Source: Bacillota bacterium (GTDB taxonomy: Bacteria > Bacillota > Clostridia > Lachnospirales > Lachnospiraceae). From it: DNA of 64,000 bases. A program made the translations under genes and the position numbers. Each line of letters opens with the position of its first letter. Position 1 is the first letter of the stretch. The stretch is from NCBI GenBank assembly GCA_023421505.1, contig JAEZTJ010000025.1, positions 62,001-126,000 on the forward strand, read 5' to 3'. Below are positions 18,233 to 27,262 of this stretch, piece by piece. The notes beneath the pieces are model-generated. The model was not told where the DNA came from, made no database searches, and worked only from the letters and a program-made list of their open reading frames with translations.

Positions 18233-18811
18233 ATGACCGATCGACCTATTTTAAATAATAATTTGAGCAGTACTGTATTTCGTGAATTTTACTATTTAAA
18301 AGAAGAATTAGTTGCATTTTGCAAAATTGAAGGTCTACCAACCAATGGCGGAAAAGTCGTACTTACAGATAGAATAGCAAATTATTTGAATAATGGTGAA
18401 AGAATGACTATTAAGCAACCCACGAGGAAGAAGCCTGTTGATATAAAAATCATTACGAACCTTAGTATAATCGAACCAGATTTAGTTTGTTCAGAAAAGC
18501 ATAGAGCTTTTTTTATAGAAAATATCGGAAGTAGCTTTTCTTTCAATGTAGCCTTTCAAAAATGGCTTAAATCCAATGCAGGGAAGACCTATGGTGAGGC
18601 AATTAAGGCATATTATCAGTTATTAGCCGAAAAGAAAAAAGGGAAAACCGCTATAGACAGTCAATTTGAATATAATACTTATATTCGAGATTTTTTTTCT
18701 GATAATAAAGGAAAATCCCTTGAGGATGCAATTAAGTGTTGGAAATATAAAAAAGGGTTAAAGGGTCATAACCGATATGAAAAAACAGACTTAATTGCAT
18801 TAGTAATATAG
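18233..18811 (+). CDS. SAP-domain protein of unknown function
   Basis: 192 residues. The N-terminal FREFYYLKEELVAFCKIEGL-TNGGKVVLTDRIANYL segment fits a SAP helix-extended-helix motif, usually nucleic-acid binding. The basic region TRKKPVDIK follows. The C-terminal half has two similar helical blocks (FQKWLKSNAGKTYGEAIKAY and IRDFFSDNKGKSLEDAIKCW), an internal duplication. AAGGAGGGG precedes ATG 18233. It stands alone downstream of the MITE-like element. A DNA-associated role is inferred; nothing else is known. Confidence 0.75.
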   Translation: MTDRPILNNNLSSTVFREFYYLKEELVAFCKIEGLPTNGGKVVLTDRIANYLNNGERMTIKQPTRKKPVDIKIITNLSIIEPDLVCSEKHRAFFIENIGSSFSFNVAFQKWLKSNAGKTYGEAIKAYYQLLAEKKKGKTAIDSQFEYNTYIRDFFSDNKGKSLEDAIKCWKYKKGLKGHNRYEKTDLIALVI

Positions 18812-18963
18812 TTTCAATTGCAATTTATCGTATAATTTACTATATAAATTTTCATAATATTAAAAATGAGGAGGAAAGCAATTTTCTCCATACTGTTATA
18901 TTCATTACTTTTATTTACAACAGCCAATTATATGAATAAATAATAGAAAGGCAGGAAGCTTAA

Positions 18964-19167
18964 TTGAATAATGTCCATTATAATGTTGACGGCTTGTATA
19001 ACACACCGATGAAAACACAGTTAAAAAATGCACTTGAGAATCTAGACGGCGTACAGAAGGTAAATGTTGACCTTCAAAGAGGTACTGTTGAAGTAGATTT
19101 CAATGAGGCTGTCGCTGAAAGCGAAATCCGCAGCACAATAGAGCATATCGGTTGTAAAGTCGAGTAG
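18964..19167 (+). CDS. Heavy-metal-associated-like domain protein lacking CxxC
   Basis: 67 residues with the beta-alpha-beta pattern of HMA copper chaperones (LKNALENLDGVQKVNVDLQR, GTVEVDFNEA, IRSTIEHIGCKVE). The usual GMTCxxC loop reads VDGLYNTPMKTQ, so both metal-binding cysteines are missing; one Cys remains near the C-terminus. It starts with TTG at 18964 after AGGAAG. No copper ATPase or repressor is adjacent. It may have lost metal binding and act as a small interaction domain. Confidence 0.75.
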   Translation: MNNVHYNVDGLYNTPMKTQLKNALENLDGVQKVNVDLQRGTVEVDFNEAVAESEIRSTIEHIGCKVE

Positions 19168-19183
19168 TACAATAGCTACCCAT

Positions 19184-19228
19184 AAATAAGGATTTTGAGA
19201 GCGAAATTCTCAAAATCCTTATTTTATA
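19184..19228. terminator. Terminator between the HMA-like gene and the methyltransferase
   Basis: Perfect 17-bp arms (19184-19200 and 19208-19224) built on AAATAAGGATTTTGAGA, followed by T-rich sequence. It lies between convergent genes. Confidence 0.85.
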
Positions 19229-19250
19229 AAACCTTTAATTTGCTACCTTA

Positions 19251-20081
19251 TTATTTGACTGCAACCGCACAGAAAACCTTTCCCTCCGGCCTATATTGCG
19301 CACCTGCCACATCACCATAGTATTCTATTTTATCAAATCCGCTCTCACTTAGCTCATAGCCCAAGTCCTCTTTTGTAAAAGTATGATCCCATAGATAATA
19401 GTTATGAATAGAGCTATCAGTAACTATAATTGTTTGCTTTAAGATGGTATTCCATTCCTCATATCGGTAGAAGGCCTGAAGGCATAAATGAGGTCCCTCG
19501 CTCCAGAAGTCTGTATCACTGTAGTACCAGCTTTTTGTCTCTTCTCTATTTTCATACTCCTTAGGGGTAGTAACATCAACAATAAATTTCCCCCCTGGCT
19601 TTAGTGCCTGATAAATATTCTTCAATAATTCTTTCCTGTCATCATCCGGTATTACACAAAAATCACAGTAAATCAGTGTTATGATATCAAATTCTTCCTT
19701 ACTATAAAATTCAAGATAATTCTGATACAGATAATTGATTTCATGATTTTTCTCAGTAGCAGACTTTCTTGCATAGGCTAAGGATCGTCTGGAATAATCA
19801 ATTCCTGTTACTTTATACCCCTTTTGATAAAATCTTTCTGCGTAAAGTCCAGGGCCACAGCCCAAATCCAGCAGCTTAGGATACTTTTCAGGAGGTGCTA
19901 TATTTACAATCCATTCCACTGAATGATCCATAAATTCATGTTTTCTTGAGGCGGCGTCCCATTCCGGATCTAAATGTGCAGCTAGCATTCCCTGAGAGAT
20001 ATGCTCATCATCCCAGAATTTTTCAGTACTCTGTGTATATATCTTTGGTTTACTTAAATAGCTTAATAATTTTTCGTTCAT
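19251..20081 (-). CDS. SAM-dependent methyltransferase, class I
   Basis: 276 residues. LLDLGCGPGLYAERF (about residues 92-106) is the SAM-binding motif I, VTGIDYSRRSLAYARK follows as motif II, and FDIITLIYCDFC and LKPGGKFIVDV are the later motifs. About 60 N-terminal residues precede the Rossmann fold. The substrate is not predictable from sequence. It is a single gene between terminators. A GAGAGGA box lies before ATG 20081. Confidence 0.88.
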   Translation of the reverse strand: MNEKLLSYLSKPKIYTQSTEKFWDDEHISQGMLAAHLDPEWDAASRKHEFMDHSVEWIVNIAPPEKYPKLLDLGCGPGLYAERFYQKGYKVTGIDYSRRSLAYARKSATEKNHEINYLYQNYLEFYSKEEFDIITLIYCDFCVIPDDDRKELLKNIYQALKPGGKFIVDVTTPKEYENREETKSWYYSDTDFWSEGPHLCLQAFYRYEEWNTILKQTIIVTDSSIHNYYLWDHTFTKEDLGYELSESGFDKIEYYGDVAGAQYRPEGKVFCAVAVK

Positions 20082-20191
20082 TTCTTATATCCTCTCTTTA
20101 CTATTCATCTTCTTAATAAACGACATCGTTTCTTCAATTGCAAAAAATTCAAAATATTATATAGGTGTGATAACAGATTGCCTTTCGGCAT

Positions 20192-20221
20192 AAAAAAAAG
20201 CTGTGGAATTTCCACAGCTTT
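20192..20221 (-). terminator. Terminator downstream of purB
   Basis: Perfect 12-bp arms AAAGCTGTGGAA and TTCCACAGCTTT with a very short loop; on the minus strand it is followed by an eight-T run. It is about 260 bp beyond the purB stop. The rest of 20082-20479 holds no gene that I can see. Confidence 0.8.
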
Positions 20222-20479
20222 AATCGCTTTATGCATGTGGAAGTATGAATTCAAATCATAATTTGGGTAAAGAAAATAAAACTGTCCATATAACAGTTAA
20301 AATTTCTTATTTTATTATGATTTTACTCATCGTTTCCACGTTCTCACTTATATTACCGATTGTGTAATATCAAGCTCACCGGATAGCATTTACCTCTTCT
20401 TTATTATTTCTGTTATCACAGTAATACCATATCATGGAATATATTTATTGTCAACAATAAACAAGGTGCCTGTCGTACA

Positions 20480-21913
20480 TCAGACTTTAATATCTGCTTT
20501 TAAACCAAGAAACTCCTTATTCTCATTAAGGATCGGCTGAATAACCTCCTGAATAAATTCTTCCGTCTGCTCCTTGGCACGTCCGGTATATTTTACTGGG
20601 TCCATCGTACTCTTAAGCTCCTCGAGAGTCATATTGAAGGCAGAATCTGCTGCTATAAGCTCCAGAAGATTGTTCTCTAAGCCTTTTTCTTTCACATTTC
20701 TTCCGGCTTCCATGGAAAGAGTTCGGATTTTCTCATGCAGCTCCTGTCTATCCCCACCGGCCTTAACTGCATCCATCATAATATTTTCGGTAGCCATAAA
20801 AGGAAGCTCCTGCATCAGACGTCTCTCGATTACTTTAGGGTATACAACCAGTCCGTCTACTACATTCATATATAGATCGAGTATTCCATCTACTGCTAGA
20901 AAGGCTTCGGGTACACTAATTCTCTTATTCGCTGAATCATCAAGGGTTCTCTCAAACCACTGCGTTGCGGTTGTAATAGCCGGATTAAGTGCATCTACCA
21001 TAACATAATTAGCTAAGGATGCAATACGTTCACTTCTCATCGGATTTCTTTTATAGGCCATAGCCGAGGAGCCTATCTGATTCTTTTCAAAGGGCTCTTC
21101 AATTTCCTTTAGATGCTGAAGAAGTCTGATGTCATTAGAGAATTTGTGCGCACTGGCTGCAATACCTGCAAGGACATTCAGTATTCTTAGGTCTACTTTT
21201 CTGGAATAGGTTTGCCCGGATACCGGTAAACATCCATTAAAGCCCATCTTGTCTGCAATAATTTGATCCAGCTTCTTGATTCTATCATGATCTCCGTCAA
21301 ACAACTCCAAGAAGCTTGCCTGTGTTCCCGTTGTACCCTTTGAACCAAGTAATTGCATGCCATCTATCAGATAGCAGATATCATCATAATCAAGCTTTAA
21401 TTCCATTAACCAAAGAGCAGCCCTTTTACCAACCGTTGTAGGCTGTGCAGGTTGAAAGTGGGTAAAAGCAAGGGTAGGAAGTGCACGATATTCCATAGCA
21501 AATTTTGAAAGCTCCGCCATAACATTAACGAGCTTTTGCTTCACCAGCTTTAAGGCTTCCGTCATTATGATAATATCGGTATTATCTCCTACATAGCAAG
21601 AGGTTGCTCCAAGGTGAATGATTCCCTTTGCCTTAGGACACTGTTCGCCGTAAGCAAATACATGGGACATGACATCATGACGAACCAGAGCTTCTCTTTC
21701 CTTAGCCACCTCATAGTTGATATCGTCCTGATATGCTTTCAGTTCTTCAATCTGCTCGTCAGAGATAGCTAAGCCAAGCTCCTGCTCCGCTTCTGCTAAT
21801 GCTACCCAAAGCTTTCTCCAGGTTTTGAATTTCTTATCCGGTGAAAAGATATATTGCATCTCTTTACCGGCATAACGTTCAGATAAAGGACTCGTGTATT
21901 TATCGTTACTCAT
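20480..21913 (-). CDS. purB: Adenylosuccinate lyase
   Basis: 477 residues of the fumarase/aspartase superfamily. The signature SSAMAYKRNPMRSERI (about residues 287-302) is the mobile catalytic loop with the active serine; HLGATSCYVGDN and LAFTHFQPAQPTT are the other conserved regions. The enzyme releases fumarate from SAICAR and from adenylosuccinate. The length is that of the longer PurB type. AAAGGGG precedes ATG 21913. It lies on the same strand as purC-purF, separated from purF by the esterase gene and two repeats. Confidence 0.97.
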   Translation of the reverse strand: MSNDKYTSPLSERYAGKEMQYIFSPDKKFKTWRKLWVALAEAEQELGLAISDEQIEELKAYQDDINYEVAKEREALVRHDVMSHVFAYGEQCPKAKGIIHLGATSCYVGDNTDIIIMTEALKLVKQKLVNVMAELSKFAMEYRALPTLAFTHFQPAQPTTVGKRAALWLMELKLDYDDICYLIDGMQLLGSKGTTGTQASFLELFDGDHDRIKKLDQIIADKMGFNGCLPVSGQTYSRKVDLRILNVLAGIAASAHKFSNDIRLLQHLKEIEEPFEKNQIGSSAMAYKRNPMRSERIASLANYVMVDALNPAITTATQWFERTLDDSANKRISVPEAFLAVDGILDLYMNVVDGLVVYPKVIERRLMQELPFMATENIMMDAVKAGGDRQELHEKIRTLSMEAGRNVKEKGLENNLLELIAADSAFNMTLEELKSTMDPVKYTGRAKEQTEEFIQEVIQPILNENKEFLGLKADIKV

Positions 21914-21949
21914 TTTTTTGCCCCTTTCATTTTAGGTATATACAAAGAT

Positions 21950-22088
21950 AATTGCGAAACAATATAGTTTTTTAATTGCATACACAGCAGATACTATTCC
22001 TCCGCTCCAACGCTCCATCCGCTTAACTTCCGCTCCGGAATAGTATCTACTGTGTATACAATACCTACAGCTAATGAGTTTCGCAATT
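21950..22088. repeat. Palindromic repeat family 1, copy C, interrupted by a nested palindrome
   Basis: It begins AATTGCGAAAC and ends AGTTTCGCAATT, like the copies at 24757-24820 and 37582-37644, but has about 69 extra bases between GCATAC and TGTATACAATACC. The insert (21985-22052) is itself a palindrome: CAGCAGATACTATTCC pairs with GGAATAGTATCTACTG (15/16). Its loop repeats CCGCTCC-like units. Confidence 0.7.
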
Positions 22089-22114
22089 CCTGTAGGTATT
22101 ATACATTAAGCTCA

Positions 22115-23167
22115 TTACCAACCCATAATTTCTCTAAGCTTATTCTCTAGCTTCCTAGCCATTTTATTATGGGTTACTTTGCTAGGATGCCAGTCTGTTC
22201 CAATACCATCCTGTTCCTCCTGTACATCAAACATCATATAATAAATATCGTCAATTCCCTCGTCTTTTAATAGCTTAACCTGTTGCTCCAGCTCATTACA
22301 TAAATCCTGTCCCATGACACCCATAGTACAGAGAATTTTTGATACAGGGTTTAAGCGGTGAACTTCCGTTACGAATTTATTAAACTCTTTTCCAAAAGCA
22401 TCCACTCTATCTGCAATCCCTTTCGTATAGCTGGCATCATTGGTTCCTAAATTAATTACGATACAATCCGGTAGGAACCTATTATAATCCCAGCGCTCAA
22501 GTTCCTTATGACATAGTGCCAGATCTGTTGACTTATCCGTATAGGGATACATAGCAGGCATCAGCCATCCGTCATTAGGCACATCCTGATCTGTCCAGTT
22601 AGAAATAATCCCTATCCCGCTCCAGCAAATCAGATGATAATCCGCATTAAGTGCCCTTGCCGTAATAGCCGCATAGGCTTCCCAAGGGTTTTCCTGTGCA
22701 GTGTTAAAGCTATCCACGTTCCATACTCCCTCATTACCATAACCGCAGGTGATAGAATCACCAATGAATTCAAGCTTCCTTGCTTTCTTCGCTGAAGGCA
22801 TCGGCGGGTCACTACTGTCAATTATAATTTCTTTTATGCCTACTCTGCCAAAAGCCACCTCTGAATATTTAACGAGTCTTATCTTTGTCTGTTTCACCAA
22901 TAGACCCTCATACAGAAGATAAGTATTTTCTTCTGCATCTAAAGAAAAGCGCCTTGATGGCTCAGCTTCATCATCCACAAATACCGCCACGTAAGCGGCA
23001 TAAATATCCTCAAGCTTCTGCTTATCAGTAAAAAGTACTGCTTCTGCCTTCGTACCGGTAAATATAAACTCAATCGCTGAACAGGAGTAGTTCATATACC
23101 TAATCCCATCATAGAATAAAGTTCTTCCTATTGTATTTACATACTTGTCCTCTGCTGTGAATTTCAT
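22115..23167 (-). CDS. SGNH/GDSL esterase, carbohydrate esterase family 2-like
   Basis: 350 residues. The first 125 or so form a beta-rich domain; a GDSL hydrolase domain begins at LEFIGDSITCGYGNEG with the nucleophile serine. NLGTND is block III and TDWHPSKVTHNKMA holds the catalytic Asp-His. This two-domain plan is that of CE2 acetyl esterases, which deacetylate xylan or manno-oligosaccharides. No signal peptide, so it is likely cytoplasmic and acts on imported oligosaccharides. I start at ATG 23167 after GGAG rather than the in-frame ATG at 23179. It separates purF from purB without a functional link to them. Confidence 0.82.
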   Translation of the reverse strand: MKFTAEDKYVNTIGRTLFYDGIRYMNYSCSAIEFIFTGTKAEAVLFTDKQKLEDIYAAYVAVFVDDEAEPSRRFSLDAEENTYLLYEGLLVKQTKIRLVKYSEVAFGRVGIKEIIIDSSDPPMPSAKKARKLEFIGDSITCGYGNEGVWNVDSFNTAQENPWEAYAAITARALNADYHLICWSGIGIISNWTDQDVPNDGWLMPAMYPYTDKSTDLALCHKELERWDYNRFLPDCIVINLGTNDASYTKGIADRVDAFGKEFNKFVTEVHRLNPVSKILCTMGVMGQDLCNELEQQVKLLKDEGIDDIYYMMFDVQEEQDGIGTDWHPSKVTHNKMARKLENKLREIMGW

Positions 23168-23193
23168 ACACATCTCCATATTAAAATAACATG

Positions 23194-23257
23194 TCTACTC
23201 TTTGAATCAGTTTATGCCAAGTGTGCTTGCATCCTTTGGTTACGCAGGCACAAACTT
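23194..23257. repeat. Palindromic repeat family 2, copy at 23.2 kb
   Basis: TCTACTCTTTGAATCAGTTTATGCC, read here as TCTACTCTTTGAAT plus AGTTTATGCC, is followed by GGTTACGCAGGCACAAACTT. The minus-strand copy at 53222-53270 has nearly the same parts in the same order. The copy here has about 13 extra loop bases. Confidence 0.65.
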
Positions 23258-23283
23258 TTAAGTCTGAATTTTATAATTTTGCA

Positions 23284-24720
23284 TTAAATATCATGTTCTC
23301 CCCGGATATCCTCCTTTGGAGGTTCAATCGGGTAATTTCCGGTAAAGCAGGCATCACAGAAGCCTTTATCTCCGCCAATCATTTCACTCAAACGTTCTAC
23401 TGCCAGATAGCCTAAGGAATCAGCACCTATCATATCTCTTATCTGATCTACTGTATTATTATGTGCAATTAATTGGTCACCTGTCGGTACATCGGTTCCA
23501 AAGTAGCAGGGATGTAAAAACGGCGGTGAACTGATTCTTACGTGAACCTCTGTTGCCCCTGCCTTTTTTAACATCTTTACGATTTTCTCACTGGTAGTGC
23601 CTCGCACGATTGAGTCATCAATCATAACAACTCTTTTTCCCTGCACAACCTCAGGAAGAACATTTAATTTAATCCTTACACTGGAGGCACGCATCGACTG
23701 CTTCGGTTTGATGAAGGTTCTGCCGACATAGCTGTTTTTAACAAATGCCATTCCAAAGGATATCCCGGATTCAAGAGCATATCCCAGAGCAGCGGCATTA
23801 CCGGAATCAGGTACACCCACTACAACATCCGCTTCCACCGGATAATCCTGCGCCAGTATTCTTCCTGCCATAATTCTGGAATTATATACACTGATACCGT
23901 CAAAACGGGTATCCGGTCTGGCAAAATAAATATATTCAAAAATGCATTTTGCTGTCCTGGGATTGCACTGCGAGGTATCTGAATGAATTCCCTCTTCATC
24001 AATCATGACGACCTCTCCCGGCAGTACATCACGGATAAACTCTGCATCAGCAGCATTCAATGCTGCCGTCTCTGAGGCTAAGATATATGCGTTATTTCTC
24101 TTACCGATTACAAGCGGATGAAAGCCAAAGGGATCTCTTGCTCCGATTAATTTTCTCGGACTCATAATTACAAGAGAATAAGCACCGCTTAATTTCTTCA
24201 TGGCTCTGGCAACTGCTTCCTCTGCAGTGGCAGAATTCAATCTTTCTCTTGCTATATGATAGGCTATAACCTCTGTATCAATCGTTGTCTGAAATATCGC
24301 ACCCGTATACTCAAGCTCCTTACGTAACTCCGGGGTATTAACAAGATTACCATTATGAGCGAGGGCTAACGTTCCCTTCACGTAGTTTAATACTAGTGGC
24401 TGCGTATTATTAATATTACTTTCTCCCGCAGTAGAATAGCGGACATGCCCTACACCTATGTTACCTGTCAGCTTCTCTAAATGCTCTGGCGTAAATACTT
24501 CACTAACAAGTCCCATACCCTTCCAGGCTTTGACCTTACCCTTAGGGCCCTCTGTATCGCTCACTGCTATACCGCAGCTTTCCTGACCTCTGTGCTGTAA
24601 TGCAAATAAGCCATAATATATTGTGGATACTACATCATTACCATCCAGATCGTATACACCAAACACACCGCATTCTTCATGTAATCCTTCAGGACAATAG
24701 CTATTATTTTCCATATTCAT
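23284..24720 (-). CDS. purF: Amidophosphoribosyltransferase
   Basis: 478 residues; the first committed step of purine synthesis, making phosphoribosylamine from PRPP and glutamine. A short propeptide ends before EECGVFGVYD, whose Cys becomes the N-terminal nucleophile. Other landmarks are YSTAGESNINNTQP, LALAHNGNLVN and the PRPP motif VVMIDDSIVRGTTS. Cysteines in the second half (CKCIF-like region, HPCYFG, DACFTG) fit the [4Fe-4S] form found in Bacillus. I start at ATG 24720, nine bases after AGAGG, because the longer start overlaps that box. Confidence 0.97.
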   Translation of the reverse strand: MNMENNSYCPEGLHEECGVFGVYDLDGNDVVSTIYYGLFALQHRGQESCGIAVSDTEGPKGKVKAWKGMGLVSEVFTPEHLEKLTGNIGVGHVRYSTAGESNINNTQPLVLNYVKGTLALAHNGNLVNTPELRKELEYTGAIFQTTIDTEVIAYHIARERLNSATAEEAVARAMKKLSGAYSLVIMSPRKLIGARDPFGFHPLVIGKRNNAYILASETAALNAADAEFIRDVLPGEVVMIDEEGIHSDTSQCNPRTAKCIFEYIYFARPDTRFDGISVYNSRIMAGRILAQDYPVEADVVVGVPDSGNAAALGYALESGISFGMAFVKNSYVGRTFIKPKQSMRASSVRIKLNVLPEVVQGKRVVMIDDSIVRGTTSEKIVKMLKKAGATEVHVRISSPPFLHPCYFGTDVPTGDQLIAHNNTVDQIRDMIGADSLGYLAVERLSEMIGGDKGFCDACFTGNYPIEPPKEDIRGEHDI

Positions 24721-24756
24721 GAGATCCATCCTCTCAATCTATTATAAACATTAGGC

Positions 24757-24820
24757 AATTGTGAAACTCAGCAATTGTAAGTATTGTATACCATTAATAA
24801 AACTATATAGTTTCGCAATT
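24757..24820. repeat. Palindromic repeat family 1, copy B
   Basis: Inverted ends AATTGTGAAACT and AGTTTCGCAATT (11/12). Its reverse complement closely matches copy A at 37582-37644 along the whole length, including TATACAATACTTACAATT. It fills the purC-purF gap. Confidence 0.75.
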
Positions 24821-24891
24821 GTCCATACTATAAACATGAATTAGTCAACAAGAGGCTCCCCGAAGTCAAACCTCGAACAGCCCCGTAATCC

Positions 24892-25599
24892 TTATTGTAT
24901 GCCTAAACGTTTAAACACTTCCTGATAAGCATCCTCTACATTTCCGAGGTCTCTACGGAAGCGGTCCTTATCTAATTTTTCATGGGTATTAATATCCCAT
25001 AATCTACAGGTATCCGGAGATATCTCATCTGCCAGAATGATCTGTCCTTTGCATCTTCCGAATTCAATCTTAAAGTCAATTAATTCTATACCAATCCCTG
25101 CAAAATACTTGCAAAGTACTTCATTTACCTTAAATGCATATTTTGAAATCAGGTCAATCTCTTCTCTGGTTGCTACTCCGATTGCAATTGCATAGTAATC
25201 ATTAATCATCGGATCACCCAGTGCATCATCCTTATAGGAAAACTCAAGGGTAGGACTGATTAACTTAATGCCTTCCTCCATGCCTAACTTTTTCGCGAAG
25301 CTTCCTGCGGAAACATTTCTTACAATAACCTCAAGCGGAACGATTTCAACCTTCTTTACAGCTGTCTCGCGATCACTTAATTCCTCGATGTAATGGGTCG
25401 GAACGCCTTCCTTCTCTAATAAACGAAAAACATGATTTGACATTCTATTGTTAATTGCACCCTTACCAACGATTGTACCTTTTTTTAATCCGTTAAATGC
25501 TGTGGCATCATCCTTATAGTCTACGATATATACGTCTTCCACATCAGTTTTGAATACCTTCTTCGCTTTTCCTTCATAGAGCATGTCTAATTTTTCCAT
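24892..25599 (-). CDS. purC: SAICAR synthase
   Basis: 235 residues beginning [16 protein letters not shown]. The enzyme joins CAIR and aspartate with ATP. Conserved parts are [10 protein letters not shown], the [14 protein letters not shown] segment, IDFKIEFGR and [14 protein letters not shown] chose ATG 25599, eight bases after AGGTGG, over GTG 25611. It is the first gene of a minus-strand series purC-purF; copy B of the repeat lies in between. Confidence 0.97.
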   Translation of the reverse strand: MEKLDMLYEGKAKKVFKTDVEDVYIVDYKDDATAFNGLKKGTIVGKGAINNRMSNHVFRLLEKEGVPTHYIEELSDRETAVKKVEIVPLEVIVRNVSAGSFAKKLGMEEGIKLISPTLEFSYKDDALGDPMINDYYAIAIGVATREEIDLISKYAFKVNEVLCKYFAGIGIELIDFKIEFGRCKGQIILADEISPDTCRLWDINTHEKLDKDRFRRDLGNVEDAYQEVFKRLGIQ

Positions 25600-25685
25600 T
25601 GCAACTGCCACCTATCCTTTACTATATTTTCTCATATAATACTGAAGTATGCAATACTTTGAGAAGCCTTCCGTTACCCTTACAT

Positions 25686-25713
25686 ATTATAATAACTCTT
25701 ATTAAGTTCGCAA
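25686..25713 (-). promoter_or_regulatory. Probable purC promoter
   Basis: On the minus strand TTGCGA (25708-25713) is 16 bp from a consensus TATAAT (25686-25691), about 87 bp before the purC start. Just upstream is a 9-bp inverted repeat, TCGTTTTCA (25724-25732) with TGAAAACGA (25774-25782), a candidate regulator site. The rest of 25783-26067 shows nothing clear. Confidence 0.5.
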
Positions 25714-26067
25714 TAGGATTTTGTCGTTTTCACTTGTAAATCAATATTTTTGTCTAAATGCACAAAATTAAATTGAAAACGAGTGGCATTTATATTACTT
25801 TATTCAGCTCGAAAAATCGCTGGAAAGCCCATTAATTAAGCATGTTTATGCTATTTATTAACACTGATTATAAATAAATTTTCAAACCGTTAGTCCCACA
25901 TTATTCCATTAAAAATATTATTAAAATGAGCATTCCTTTCAACAAAATGATTGCATTCACATCACCAATGCGATAGAATTTTTAAAGTTGCCTAAGTATT
26001 GATCGTAAGCATTTGACGTTTTGCTCCTAATAATTTGGCTTTAAACTTTACTGATGAGGAATAATAA

Positions 26068-27201
26068 ATGAATAATAAATTTCGCGTGCTATATCATATA
26101 ATAAAAAATGAGACAGTTTTGTTTATATCCTTAACTGCTGCCATCCTTACCATGTTCTTTGTCCCTCCCACGGCTGCCTATATATCCTATTTAAACCTAC
26201 GTGTACTAGCGCTTCTTTTTTGCTTAATGGCTGTAGTTGCAGGCTTTCAAAAAACTGGTTTGTTCTTATTAATGGCAGATAAGCTATTTCAAAGGGCTAC
26301 TACAGTAAGATCCTTAAGCTTTATATTAATTCTGCTATGCTTCTTTTCTTCCATGTGGATCACGAATGATGTTGCACTTATTACTTTTGTACCCTTTGCA
26401 ATTATGGTTTTAACAATTGCTAAGCAACGTAACTATATTATCCGGATAATCGTACTACAGACCATTGCGGCAAATCTCGGCAGTATGCTAACTCCGATCG
26501 GTAATCCTCAGAATTTATACTTATATATGAAATACGATATTTCTATCATAAATTTTCTTAAGATTACCTTTCCTTATACCGCAGTTTCATTTGTTTTACT
26601 CTTTATCTGTATTTTATTGATAAAAAAGGAACCCTTAGCCTCTGTGATGACCAGTAAATCAGAAGCAGACGCTCTGAAAACAAGTCTAATCATCCTGTAT
26701 GGCTTGTTATTTATAATCAGTCTCGCCTGCGTTCTCCGTTTACTCGATTATCGTATTACGTTTATTCTAGTATTATCAGTAATATTTCTATTTGACCGTA
26801 GTATTCTTAAGCGAATTGATTACTGCCTACTTCTTACCTTTATCTGCTTTTTTATTTTTGTAGGAAATATTGGTCAAATAGAGGTTATTAAGGATTTTCT
26901 TGCAGAACTCATCACCGGCAGGGAGCTTTTTGTCGCAATTTTAAGCAGTCAGATTATCAGTAATGTTCCTGCTGCCGCACTGCTATCTGCTTTTACGAGT
27001 CAGTATAAAGCTATTCTTCTTGGCACTGATATTGGCGGCCTAGGCACCCTTATTGCCTCCCTTGCAAGCTTAATCTCATATAAGTTTTATTGCAGGACGG
27101 AGGATGCAAAGCCAGGTAGATATCTGCTTCTCTTCACAGGCTATAACCTAGCTTTCTTATTTGTTCTTTGTATTCTATGCTTTATTAGCAATCTATTGTG
27201 A
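26068..27201 (+). CDS. SLC13/ArsB-type anion permease
   Basis: 377 residues with about ten hydrophobic segments, belonging to the ion-transporter superfamily that includes citrate, dicarboxylate and arsenite carriers. The re-entrant-loop motif ANLGSMLTPIGNPQNLYLY (about residues 144-162) is typical, and the second half has SNVPAAALLSAF. It is shorter than most SLC13 members (450-600) but complete. Substrate unknown. Box GAGGAA precedes ATG 26068. It is a single gene. Confidence 0.85.
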   Translation: MNNKFRVLYHIIKNETVLFISLTAAILTMFFVPPTAAYISYLNLRVLALLFCLMAVVAGFQKTGLFLLMADKLFQRATTVRSLSFILILLCFFSSMWITNDVALITFVPFAIMVLTIAKQRNYIIRIIVLQTIAANLGSMLTPIGNPQNLYLYMKYDISIINFLKITFPYTAVSFVLLFICILLIKKEPLASVMTSKSEADALKTSLIILYGLLFIISLACVLRLLDYRITFILVLSVIFLFDRSILKRIDYCLLLTFICFFIFVGNIGQIEVIKDFLAELITGRELFVAILSSQIISNVPAAALLSAFTSQYKAILLGTDIGGLGTLIASLASLISYKFYCRTEDAKPGRYLLLFTGYNLAFLFVLCILCFISNLL

Positions 27202-27262
27202 TACCTGCACCTGCTTAAGGGCTTTTTAATCGCTGCTTATTCTTCAAGGCCTTAAAAGTCGG

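Noticed and set aside
18866..18943. 25-residue hydrophobic micro-ORF (MRRKAIFSILLYSLL...)
   Set aside because: It looks like a small membrane peptide, but its GAGGAGG lies after, not before, the ATG, so translation is doubtful.
20574..21008. 144-codon plus-strand ORF across purB
   Set aside because: Antisense shadow; composition is the low-complexity Ser/Leu type produced by reverse reading of purB.
22001..22036. CCGCTCC-like heptamers considered as a CRISPR or tandem-repeat array
   Set aside because: Too short and irregular, with no spacers; they form the loop of a palindrome.
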